Shown here piece by piece: positions 47,406 through 60,514 of a DNA stretch of 64,000 nt. The translations under genes were made by a program, and so were the position numbers. Under the pieces are notes generated by a model. It saw nothing but the letters and a program-made list of their open reading frames with translations, searched no databases and was not told the origin of the DNA. Position 1 is the first letter of the stretch; each line of letters opens with the position of its first letter. Origin of the DNA: Chrysomallon squamiferum (Eukaryota; Mollusca; Gastropoda; Neomphalida; Peltospiridae); the NCBI GenBank assembly GCA_012295275.1, contig CM022673.1, forward strand, positions 19,335,810 to 19,399,809, written 5' to 3'.

Positions 47406-50400
47406 CAACAACAAAAATTTAAGTAGTAGTAGCAGATGTACTGATAAAATCGATACGTCCGGTTACTGGAGATTGTTTATACTTAATGAGAATGATTAGC
47501 GAAGCGCCCTTGTGATTGAGACAGAAACATTTTAAACGCTTAGCGTGAAGATCATTCTACATTACAAATATATTCCGGAGAATTTCGATTAATAATTCAT
47601 TTTAAGGTTTGTGTGAACTTGTAGCGATCTTTTTCACTATCCGTCAAACATTACCGATTATAAATAATGTTACAGGTACCTCTCTTACTACGTCTCCGAG
47701 CACAGGAACAGGTTCAACATCAACTGTTTCTAGTCCTACAACATCAGGTAACTAAATTGCTGTTCGGACAGAGGTAAAATATTCATATTAGAAGAACCAG
47801 AACATTGTAAAATGTTGTATTTAGCTATTCAGCATTCTACGAAGTACAGTGAAATTAACAAGGAAGAAACTAAAATTGTACGACATCTGCGTACTGAACC
47901 CACCGCATGATTTACTCGTTTCCTTACTGAAGTTATCAAAATATTGTACTTGCGAATTGTAGTCTTGCTTTCGTCCCTCTCGTCTAAAGTCTTGGAGGAA
48001 ACAGAATTATTAAATTTTATCTTTGAAATTACTTCCAGGTACATCACCAACGACAGGAACAGGCCCCACACCATCTGTTTCTAGCACAGCCACACCAGGT
48101 AACCTCTTTATAAATATCTTCTTTCGAAGAGTAACGACATACAGACCGATGATTCATTTGTGGAAACCATGTGTCGCAGCGGTCGTGAAATTAGCGTTTG
48201 TGTAGTTTTAGGCACACATAAGTATGAAGGCTAATAATAATAATAATAATAATAATAATAAGAATAAGAATAAGAATAAGAATAAGAATAAGAATAAGAA
48301 TAATAATAATAATAATAATAACAATAACAATAATTGACGTAGTAGTAGGAGATGTAGTGATAAAATCGATACGTCCCTTTACTGAAGATGGTTTATATTT
48401 AATGAGAATGATTATGGTAACTACCTTCTGATTGAGACAGAAACATTTTATAGGCTAAGCGTGAAGAACATTCTACGTTACAATTATATTTTGGAGAATT
48501 TCGAGTAATAATTGATTTTACGTTTTCTATGAACTTGCAGCGTTTGTGTAGTTTTAGGCACACATATGTATGAAGGATAATAATAATAATAATAGTACTT
48601 GTAGTAGATATAGTGGTAACACTGGTGTAACTGATACATCTTGTTGGAGAATATCGTTGTTATTTTCGAATGTGTTTGATTATGTCAGCGCCTTTCTGAT
48701 TCAGAGCGAAGTGTTTTATAGATACAGCTTAAAACTTATTCTTCACTGCAAATTGAGTATCGAATTTTGTTTAACAGTTTTTAGCAGTTTGTTGTGAACT
48801 TGTGCCTGTTGTTCTCACTATCTGTTATGTTTTCAAATGTTTTTTTTACTGAGTTCCTTTTAATATGGTTTTGCAGAACTGTAACTGGTTCATCATCAAC
48901 TGTTTCTAGTCCTACTACGTGAGATAAATAAGTTGCTTTTTATGCGGTATTAAGGCGTTAGTTTCAGGAGAACTTGAGATAAATAATATTTTTTGTAGAC
49001 GTATTCTGGATTTTATGAAGCTCAGTCAAAGTTAACTCAGAAAATATAAAATATAAATTAAAATCCCACCTTTGGAAATATAAAATATAAATTAAAATCC
49101 CAGCTTTGGAAATAGTTATCCGTGAAAGCAAATCGAAATGGCTTTTTCCTTTTATTTTTGTATCTTGTCTTTTTCATTCTAGATTATATGTTGTCGGTTT
49201 TAAATAATGTTTCAGGTACCTTTGTTACTACAGCTCTGAGCACTGGAACATATTCATCATGAATTTCCGCTAAATAAATTACCATTCAGAAAGTGTTTGC
49301 CTTTATGAAACATAGCAAAATTTAGTAGATTGTATTTTAAATATTTTGTCTGTTCTGAGTTAGGTTGTCATTTCTTCACTCTGTCTGTTGCTAGTATTGA
49401 AACGCAGAGCTTTGTTTCTCAGAGAACATTTTCTTTGCTGCAAGCAGTATGATGTCTGTTTCCATTAATTCGTTTTTGAGATAAATTTGTTAATGTTGTT
49501 TTTGTCGTTGTCATCATCATCATCATCTTGACACTCTATAATAGAAATCATTGGTGTTACAATGTTTTCTTACAATATACTGGATGGCATTTATTTATTT
49601 TTTTTTTTTACAGTAAAAGTTTGCAAGGATGATATGCAACCTGTCGAAAAACTGGAGTTTAATCCGAAACGCACTATTTCCTTTGGAGACGACAACGTAG
49701 CAAGTTTTACAATCAAAGCTACTAGTGACGCAGAGTGGAACGAAATACGTATTGACGTGCCAAATCGAATAAAACGTATTCAGATTAAATTTGGGAATCA
49801 AGAAGTAAGAGTGGGAATCATATAGTGTTTTTTTATTTATATATTTTTTAAAGTTAGCTCTTATGAGGAAACGTTCTTATTATGAGGACATTTCATGTTA
49901 GTAAACGAAACAAAAATATGTGGCAACATAATACTGCTGGATATTGTTACTTGATTAAAATGCTAGAAAATATAGATTATTCTGCAAATGAGTCAGGAAA
50001 TTTCAGATAGCTGGACAATACGATACTATCTAAAAAAAATATATAAGTATGTCGTTAAATTCAAAATGTCATTAACTTCCGAAGTATCCCAAATGTTTAA
50101 ATATGTTCGATAAATAACAGAAAATTTACAGAGATTTTTCTTCTTGCAATAAGTGATATGATGGTACATTCAGCAATAGTTGCAACACAGAAATAAACAT
50201 TGATAGAAATATCACATTGACCCTCAATTAATTTTCCTTTTCCTTCTCAAGTTTGAAGCAAACATCCAAAATGGTAAGGCTATTTGGACCAGCCAAAGAG
50301 AAATAACGAGTCAGTCTGCTACAGTAACAGTTACACGGGAACCTGATGGACCATCGTCGTTTAATTTGGCCAGTGTGAAAGTTGTTGCTTGTCGAAAGGG

Positions 50401-50880
50401 TAAGAAATTAATCCTAGTGAATAGCGAGTGAAATTGTGATTATTTACCTCCATATGTAAGTATGTGTTTTGTACAAAAACAAAACCTTAAATTAATCATT
50501 AAGCTACTTTCTTAATACTATATCATAGCTATGTTATCACCACTTTTATCATTTCCATTATATTACGACAATAATTTAAGTAAAAATTAGTTCTTAGTGT
50601 TCAGCAGTTATATATAAATAGGCAAAAAAGCAATATGTAAATCTTCAGGGAGTTCGTCGTTCTCTAATTATATAGTATTTATTATTATTATTATTTAATT
50701 TGTTCTGTCTATACCTCTTCGCGTGTGATGTATTTATGTATTTATTCATGCGTCTTCTGACCTACACATAATTAATATTCCATTATAAGGTAACTACGAA
50801 ACAAAATAGTTTAACATGATGTAGGCAGTTCCAGGACTATTGTGCGCTGTAATTGTAATCATAATAATAATAAATGCAAT

Positions 50881-50968
<88 letters not shown>

Positions 50969-51436
50969 TTATAACAAAAAACATAAAATGCCTATTGTTA
51001 TTTTCATCCATTTTAACACAGTTATTTGTAGATATAGAAGTGGTTCCTCACTGAATCGTATATATTTGTTTATTAAAGTCGAATGACAATATACATAACA
51101 ATAACGCTTGTGTGAAAAACATTGTGAAATAGTTGAGAGAGGTTGAATAAAATCTATAGAAATCATTTACAAAATCATTTAGAAAAATATGTAAATACAT
51201 TTATAATTAATTAGGAAAATCCAGTTATATTATTATATGTACAACAGAACGTATATCCTATTATTAGAAAACCATGTCTTAATTTAAAAACATGCTAAAT
51301 ACATAAAAATTATTTAACAAACCTAGTTTAATAAAGGGATATATATATAAAAAAAATAATCTTTATTATTAAAATATGATACATAAACTCAATATTAATG
51401 TAACGAAATCAATAAAAATATTAAATTTATATCCGG

Positions 51437-51476
<40 letters not shown>

Positions 51477-51677
51477 ACACTTAATGCATTTAGGTTCGTG
51501 TTTCAGTATTATTATGTAAATTCCAAATACAATTAAATTTAACTCTCTTCTTTTTGTTTTTAATTTCAGAGGAAGAGATAACAACAACAGGTTTGTTGAT
51601 TTTTGATTTAGTTATCTTTACGATAAAACAAATGATGACATCAAGTTCCTAAGAATATTGCGAACAACTTTCAACTG

Positions 51678-51709
<32 letters not shown>

Positions 51710-53988
51710 TATATTTTTGATTTTCAGAAAACTGTGGTATTTCTGTATAACATTTCTATATGTCATGTTACTTTGGTGAAAATCTGGTAAACCAAAAGTA
51801 TTAATTTTTAAAAATATTTTCATTGGCAAATGATATTTAAGACTCCATCTGACTTCCATATTATATATGCTATAAAATATATATATATTATATTTACACA
51901 TTACAAATCATAATAAATCTTTATTCGTAAAAAATGCCTTAATTTAAACAGAAAATAAATTAAACTCCGTTACTGCATGAAAAAATAGGAAAGAACAGGC
52001 AGAATAATACATAGGTATACACAACCGAACCGCAAGTCCAAACCATTCCCGTACGAAACCAGTCGGTAACACATATATTATAATATTATAATGTGGTGTT
52101 GTTACCATTTTGTACAAAAGTCTATAATTGTCTCTTCTTCTGTTTCATCCTGTTCAGATCAGTTTTATATATAGAACAGACAAATTGTAAAATTAGCACT
52201 CGACATGAATGCGCTCATTCAGAACACAAACTGTTAGATCCTGATCGATTTTATATGTCACATAGGAATGTTGCCATAATTATCTAATTCAAATCAATAG
52301 CCAGTATAAATGATTTATAATGTAATTACTTAAATAGAATTGTAATTTGTTATTTTTTATTTTTTTTATTGTTTATCCAGAAACAACAGGTGGCGGAGGA
52401 GAGACATCAGCTCAGACATCAACAACTATTACATCTAAGACATCAACAACCATTACATCTAAGACATCAACAACCATTACACCTAAGTCTACAACAAGTA
52501 AGCATTTACTTTTAACAGACAGTGGAATTTAATTTTCCTCTACTCTAGCAAAGAAGATGACCTATCCGTTTTGTTTTGTTTTGTGAATGCATTGAACTTA
52601 TATTCAATGAGAGTTTGTCGCAAGCAAAAATATCCAGAAGTAACAAACATTATTTAGGATAACCGTTATGTAACGACGATTTAACAAATATAAAATATAT
52701 TTAAACTATTTCTTTCATTCATTTATTTTGCACTTTGTATTAGAAAGGTATTTTCAAACCATGACCCTTTCAAAAAGTACACTGTATATCCGTAACTTTA
52801 CACAACCCACAAAACGTTGACAATATAAAAAAAAAAAAAATAAAAATAAATCAACTGTTTCAATTATTTTTTGTCCATAAAATATTGGGTAATATAATTT
52901 TCATTTCGTGAGAGTGTATTCTACGTGTGTCCTAAACTGTAATTTTAAATACACAGATAAATATACACATATCTGTATTATCATTACCTTTTCTTTTCTT
53001 TTTATTTATTTATTTATTACCTTAGATCATATTTTAGTTCAAACAATTCGCCAATACATTTTTTTTTGAATAAATCACACAATTTAGTTAATTTATTACC
53101 GGGTAATATTTATATTGCGGTATCGACGAAGACATCTGCGATATCAGCTACCAAACAAATAAGCACTGTTGGAATAACAAGTAATATGTTAAAAAAATAT
53201 ATACTGCATTAGCAGAAGTATCTACGGATTATATTTCCAAAGTAAATCCGTTTTGTTAATCCGAGACTTTAGCAGGGTTTTGATGATATTAATTCACAAA
53301 TAACTTATATTCCATTTACTTACAGTAAATTGATTTTCTTTATTATTTTCCATTTTTGCTTTGAAATTCGATTTTTTTACCTTCATGAGGAGATATTCAT
53401 GGGAACTGTCCAAAGGGGGGACTCTTGATAGTAGAGTAATACAAGCATAATTACCTTAATAGGTAAATATAATTTTCCCCTGACTTCACCATACTCCTTG
53501 TATCAAAATTACTATTGTTTCTGCAGCTACAGTTACTACTATTAATTTTACTACTACTAATACTGCTGCTTCTGCTACTGCTGCTACAACTATAAATAAT
53601 CATACAAATCAAAACATTTAGCTATTAATAGTGTATTTGCATAATCTTAACGTTAACGAGTAACTAAATATTCCATGTATTATTTTATAGAACTATCATG
53701 TACTGATGATATGAGTCCAGTAGCTATGGAGAAATTAAAATCGGCCTTACCAAAGAACGTTGAATTTGGAAAAACAAACGAACAGATTGTTATTGCAGAA
53801 TTAACCAGTGTTGAACGAATAGTTTTGTTTGAACTTGAATTATCATTCGGGAAACCAGTGACAGCTGCACTGTCTGATGGGACAAATTATGTGAGTATAA
53901 TCACAGGCAGTTCGGGTATGTAAAATACTTTTATATCTTCACCCGTGTAAAGTAAAATTATTTAATCCAACTATGCAGTGACAGAATA

Positions 53989-54064
<76 letters not shown>

Positions 54065-56895
54065 TGCGTAATGTGTGTGTGTTTATGATCTAACTAATCT
54101 GCATTTATATTTTTAATGCATCTAGATTCCCATGAAGTCAAACGATAAAAGAATAACCTTTTCATACACCAACACTGATGGTTTGAATTTGAAGAACATC
54201 AAATTGAATATCACGAAAAATCCTGAAGATGGACCATCTATACAGATTACTGTCAACAAAATTACGGCCTGTGCCAAAGGTAACAACAAACAATATTTCA
54301 TAAACATAACAACAAAAACAAACCCCCCAAAATTAACAACTAATTTCCATATGCCTGAATAATGATGATGACGATGATGATGATGATGATAATAATAATA
54401 ATAATAAAGACAACAAAAACAAGAACAACGACATCGACAGCAACAACAATAATAAACTGTCATAATAAACATTAGATATAACTAGATGAATACAAATGAA
54501 GACAAATTTCGGAATTATGAAAATTACTCGCTCGTCATCGATGAAAACATTTGAAAATACTTTAAAAAATGTTTTGTTTGTTTATCGGCCTAAATTTATT
54601 TATTCTGTTTAATTTTAACTTTTCTTTTGTTTCCTCAATATTTGTAATATTTATGATTGAAATTTTTATTTTCGAGATGACGCTGTCAACTGTCAATGCA
54701 GAAAGGTTAAAATGTATTTTCTTAGACCAAAGTATCAAAAGAATATCTGACAAAACAAATAGACTTTAGCGCATATATTGCATTAAACTAATTATCAGTG
54801 AAAACAGAAAGATGGACAATTTGAAACTGTATATAATTTGCTAATGACATACTAAAAGTCAAACTGTCATGATAAAAAACGACAAAGACGAAAACGACAA
54901 AGAAAAATATAAAAAATTAAAATGAACATAAAAAAGAAAACAAATAAAAAGAAAAAAAGAAAATGAAAAGAAAAAGAAAAACGGAAACAACAAAAAAATT
55001 ACAGATAATGTAATGGAACGAAAACAAAAGAAAACAGTAATTTTTTGTTTCTTATGACGCAAACATTTGATATTAAAATATGATAATATAGATAATAATA
55101 AAAATTAATTTTGCTTATTTTTATTATAATTCTAATTAATATAACATAATATTTATTCCTAATATGTATCTTTAAATAAACTACAATAAAAGTTTATTTT
55201 AATCTTTAGAGCTGGAATTTTTCATGTTTTAAGTATATTTCCAGTTAAAATAATCTCATTTTTAATTCGTAATATATAACTTTTATTTTAAGAGCAGGCA
55301 TCGGCTCTATGCATGCATCTTAGTGATTTCTTTACAAGTATTTGAATGACAAGTGAGCCCTTTTAATAGTTCACATAATCTTTGTTTTGAATGATAGGGT
55401 ACATTAACAGTCTTCTACCTTGTTTCAACAATACTGACAATTAACAGTTCTAAAACGTTGATAGCAATAACAATTATAAACAAAAGAAAGATGCCAAAAT
55501 GTCAATGGTAATATAAAGCCTATGTAACGCCTAATAAATTACATAATACCAGGTGCGGGCAAAGAATGTTTATTTTCTGTAAAGAATAATGCCATGACGA
55601 AATATTTCGCTAGATCACTCAGTAAACCTGTTGGATTACAATAATTATTTAGAAATATATATATAAACACCTTTTAAATATCTAAGTTTGCCTCAGGCAT
55701 ATTCGAAATAGTTATCAATAAATTTGATAACGAAAAAAACCAGGAAGTAGCAGTAGAAATATATATTTCAAATTAATTCTTAATAATATTCTATCAATAA
55801 TATTGAAGATCTATTTAAACCAACTAAATCTAAATTAACGAGCAAACATAGAATATCTGCTTTTCCAATAAAATATATTCTCAAACCCTTGACGGGAAAA
55901 TATCTTTACCATTTTCAGAGACATAAGGAGTTTAAACAGAAAAATAAAGATAACAAATGACTAAAGAAATGTATATAAAATAAAAAGTTGTATCATATTC
56001 CAAGAAACGTACTAAACCAAGAAAAAAATAATAATATATATATATATATAAAACCCACAGGATCCATTAATGAATCTCACATTTCGTTTAAAAAACATGA
56101 CGTTCGAGATAATAACATAATGATTAGAGTAAACATAGCTTAGGCTACTTCGAGGACGATGCAGGTGACGCAAGCTATGCCTAAAACGTAAAACAAAACG
56201 AAACACCGAAACAAAGGCAACAAACACAAAACGACTTTCAAACAAACAAAATAATTAATGCACAAAACATGAAGGAAAAATTAAAGAAAAATTAATTATG
56301 TCCTTCAGTATTTACGACAAAACCCAGCAGATATATCAATGATAGACTTTAATCTTCTACTTCTAGTAAACGCCCTTTATGGATAAGCTGATATGCATGC
56401 AAATGAAATTTACACATTCTTTTTTCTTTGTACAACCTAATTTTTCATGGTATTAACCCTTTATGTTTGCTCACTGAAACAACATCATTTCTGTCTGTTC
56501 GATTCACCACGTATGGCTGTAGGAAAACTCAATAATGGAAATTCATTTCATTTTCAAGAATGTTGCAAGGACATGAGCCCAGTGTCACCGAATGACTACG
56601 ATGTGAAAAGAGAAAGTGGACAGACTTTTTGCTGTACACTACTCCATTCAAGATTTATCTGTACCAGTAAGAACGGAATTAGCAGATACCTTTAGAATAC
56701 TCAAACCTGTTGCACTGAAAACTATTTTGTTGAATATACAACATGCTTAAATGCTTGAATTTCTTCTAGTGAATCTGCTTGTCTATTCCCTTGGTATTTG
56801 TATATCTATAATTTGCGTAATCACCTGCAGTTAAATGATCTGCATTTATAATACGAAAATTGTTATACACGCGATTAATGGAGTTAAAAGGAAAA

Positions 56896-56930
<35 letters not shown>

Positions 56931-58685
56931 ACAATAATAATAATAATAAAATAATAATAATAATAAAAATAATAATAGTAATGTAAAACAAACAAAAAAA
57001 AACATAACATTTAAAAGCAATTGGAAATAAATCAGAAAATTTCTTAACAGTTTAACAACCAATCTAACATTTTTCGGGAAAATGGAAGAAATCTTACGAT
57101 TGCGTACATGACGTTCAGAGAAACATTGGTCGGTGAAGTTAACGTAAGGTAATGTACTTCGAGCACGATTCCGATGACGCAAGCCTTGCAGAAAAAGTGT
57201 AGCAAAAACAAACACTGAAAGAGAGGAAAGACGAACCAAACAAAAGGGGAAACAAACGAATGAATTAATATATCATGTATGAGACCTACTTTAATCAAGT
57301 ATTTATTTTCTTGTTTCAGTGTCTTCAACGACAACACCCACTGTAGGAACAACTGTTAGTGCCACTCCTAGCGTCAGTGGAACAACACCTAGTGTCACAG
57401 GACCAACACCTAGTGTCACAGGACCAACACCTAGTGTCAGTGGAACAACACCTAGTGTCAGTGCGACAACTCCTATCGGTATGACTGGCTTCATGATTTA
57501 AGCAATTTTATGAAACCTTCGATCATTTTTCAGTTATAACAATGATAGACTTTAATGCTGTCTTTCTAAGTAAACGCTCTTTATGGATTTGCAGTTCTGA
57601 GTGGAAATTTAATTATATATTGATTTTTTTTCGTATAACCTAATTTTTCATGGTGTTAACCCTTTATGTTTGCTCACTGAAAGGACATCGTTTGTGTCTG
57701 TTCGATTCACCAAGTATGGATGTAGGAAAACTGTATAGTGGAATTTCATTTTATTTTCAAGGATGCGGCAAGGACATGAGCCCTGTTTCACCGAATGACT
57801 ACAATGTGAAACCATCTAAGACAGCAACGTTTCCAGATAAGGACACGGAAGTAACCGTAACTTTAGAGACCAACACTGACGAAACAGTCTGGTACAAAGT
57901 CACCTTCGATGCTCCCGATAAAATCACTGCTGTGGTTTTCACTGTTGGTGACAAAAACGTGAGTATTCAGTAAAATGTTATAAATCCTTGGTTTTAATGT
58001 CCGAGTACCGTATGCATATCTTGCTACGTTTAATATATAATATCACTATTATTGAACAAGTGTCTTCTCAGTCTGTATTCATATTCGTCTGCAGTACTTA
58101 TATTGTAACTGGAGTTAACTTAGTGACGAAACCTTTTCCCCTTCTCGTTAAAGGTCAATGGAAAACTGGAAAATGAAAAATTTGTGTTTGAAACTGACGA
58201 AAATGGATTGAAAGGAAAGACTCTTACAATAAAACTAACACGCTCCGTGCCAGGACCTGCGTCTGTAACGCTCGACAATATGGAAGTGACGGCTTGCCAG
58301 AAAGGTATGTTCTCCAACATGTATAAAAATGTTAGTTTTGTTTCAGGTGTTACAAAAGAGATTTCAGTAGTCTTTTCAAAAATCAAGAATTAACGTGTGC
58401 TTTTGGTGAAAGGTGGTGTTCACAATTAAGAAAAGAGAAAGTGAACTAACGTTTTGCTGTACACTACTCCATTCAAGATTTATCTGTACCAGTAAGAACG
58501 GAATTAGCAGATACCTTTAGAATAGTCAAACCTGCTGCACTGAAAACTATTTTGTTGAAGATACAACATGCGTAAATGCGTGAACTTTCTTCTGGTGAAT
58601 CTGTTTGTCTATTTCCTTGGTATTTGTATATCTATAATTTGCGAAATCACCTGCAGTTAAATGATCAGCATTTGTAATGCGAAAA

Positions 58686-58721
<36 letters not shown>

Positions 58722-60478
58722 CCAGAGAAAAATGCGTAACAGTAAAAGAATCTTGTTATATTAGTAGACACGCCTATGTAAAACAAAAGTAAACATAACA
58801 TACAAAAGCAATTGGTAATAAATCAGAAGATTTGTTAACAGCTTACCAACCATTCTAAGATTTTTTCTATGAAATGGAAGAAATCTTATGCTTGCGTAGA
58901 CGGCGTTCAGAGTAACATTGGTCGGTGAAGTTAACGTAAGGTAATGTATTTTGAGCACGATTCCGATGACGCAAGCCTTGCAGAAAAAGCGTAGCAAAAA
59001 CAAACACTGAAAGAGAGGAAAGACGAACCAAACAAAAGGGGAAACAAACGAATGAATTAATATATCATGTATGAGACCTACTTTAATCAAGTATTTATTT
59101 TCTTGTTTCAGTGTCTTCAACGACAACACCCACTGTAGGAACAACTGTTAGTGCCACTCCTAGCGTCAGTGGAACAACACCTAGTGTCACAGGACCAACA
59201 CCTAGTGTCACAGGACCAACACCTAGTGTCAGTGGAACAACACCTAGTGTCAGTGCGACAACTCCTTTCGGTATGACTGGCTTCATGATTTAAGCAATTT
59301 TATGAAACCTTCGATCATTTTTCAGTTATAACAATGATAGACTTTAATGCTGTCTTTCTAAGTAAACGCTCTTTATGGATTTGCTGTTCTGAGTGGAAAT
59401 TTAATTATATATTTTTTTTTTTTTCGTATAACCTAATTTTTCATGGTGTTAACCCTTTATGTTTGCTCACTGAAAGGACATCGTTTGTGTCTGTTCGATT
59501 CACCAAGTATGGATGTAGGAAAACTGTATAGTGGAATTTCATTTTATTTTCAAGTATGCGGCAAGGACATGAGCCCTGTTTCACCGAATGACTACAATGT
59601 GAAACCATCTAAGACAGCAACGTTTCCAGATAAGGACACGGAAGTAACCGTAACTTTAGAGACCACCACTGACGAAACAGTCTGGTACAAAGTCACCTTC
59701 GATGCTCCCGATATAATCACTGCTGTGGTTTTCACTGTTGGTGACAAAAACGTGAGTATTCAGTAAAATGTTATAAATCCTTGGTTTTAATGTCCGAGTA
59801 CCGTATGCATATCTTGCTACGTTTAATATATAATATCACTATTATTGAACGAGTGTCTTCTCAGTCTGTATTCATATTCGTCTGCAGTATTTATATTGTA
59901 ACTGGAGTTAACTTAGTGACGAAACCTTTTCCCCTTCTCGTTAAAGGTCAATGGAAAACTGGAAAATGGGAAATTTGTGTTTGAAACTGACAAAAATGGA
60001 TTGAAAGGAAAGACTCTTACAATAAAACTAACAAGCTCCGTGCCAGGACCTGCGTCTGTAACGCTCGACAATATGGAAGTGACGGCTTGCCAGAAAGGTA
60101 TGTTCTCCAACATGTATAAAAATGTTAGTTTTGTTTCAGGTGTTACAAAAGAGATTTCAGTATTCTTTTCAAAAATCAAGAATTAACGTGTGCTTTTGGT
60201 GAAAGGTGGTGTTCACAATTAAGAAAAGAGAAAGTGAACTAACGTTTTGCTGTACACTACTCCATTCAAGATGTATCTGTACCAGTAAGAACGGAATTAG
60301 CAGATACCTTTAGAATAGTCAAACCAGCTGCACTGAAAACTATTTTGTTGAAGATACAACATGCGTAAATGCGTGAACTTTCTTCTGGTGAATCTGTTTG
60401 TCTATTTCCTTGGTATTTGTATATCTATAATTTGCGTAATCACCTGCAGTTAAATGATCAGCATTTATAATGCGAAAA

Positions 60479-60514
<36 letters not shown>

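Larger units (their letters stand above)
31175..47415 (+). repeat. (TAA)n tracts in the nineteen g-f introns of array B
   Basis: Each g-f intron carries a TAA tract of about 20 to 30 units ending in a short (CAA)n tail, always at the same place between tttaggcacacttaagtagg and gtagtagtagcagatg. Length differences here explain most of the 879-911 base spread in unit length. The span given covers all nineteen. Confidence 0.93.
30600..48110 (+). repeat. Array B: tandem 0.9-kb two-exon linker units, twenty copies
   Basis: Exon f (72 bases, phase 1-1, 24 residues, starts GTSLTTSPSTGTG, 17 Thr/Ser) and exon g (60 bases, phase 1-1, 20 residues, GTSPTTGTGPTPSVSSTATP) alternate twenty times. Period 879 to 911 bases, mostly set by TAA length. 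The f-g intron is 291 bases. The g-f intron is about 470 bases with one TAA tract. The encoded block is about 880 residues with no Cys. Copies 7 to 20 are nearly identical, and copy 1 is the most diverged. Intron sequences around f and g align by eye with those around e3 and e2 of array A. Confidence 0.95.
50400..51569. other. Intron with long GA and AT microsatellites
   Basis: AT-rich, 1.17 kb. (GA)n at about 50884-50963 and (AT)n at about 51439-51474. No exon with matching phase and Thr-rich content was found. Confidence 0.65.

Noticed and set aside
30773-48074. Twenty conserved 81-residue minus-strand ORFs in array B
   Set aside because: They lie in the f-g intron and the start of exon g on the opposite strand. 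Their conservation equals that of the rest of the intron and follows from copy homogenisation.
53527-53631. Thr/Ala-rich stretch after a good-looking acceptor
   Set aside because: No usable donor before an in-frame TAG. It is mostly ACT/GCT simple sequence.
54860-55060. A-rich stretch as a processed-gene tail or gene end
   Set aside because: It is a broken AAAG/AAAC-rich tract with no coding sequence before it and no clear polyadenylation context.
57650-57761. In-frame extension upstream of exon j starting with ATG (MVLTLYVCSLK)
   Set aside because: It is open into exon j in every copy and in the broken copy, but most changes between the broken copy and unit 1 alter residues, there is no convincing signal peptide, and the acceptor at exon j fits the linker phase. 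Read as intron.
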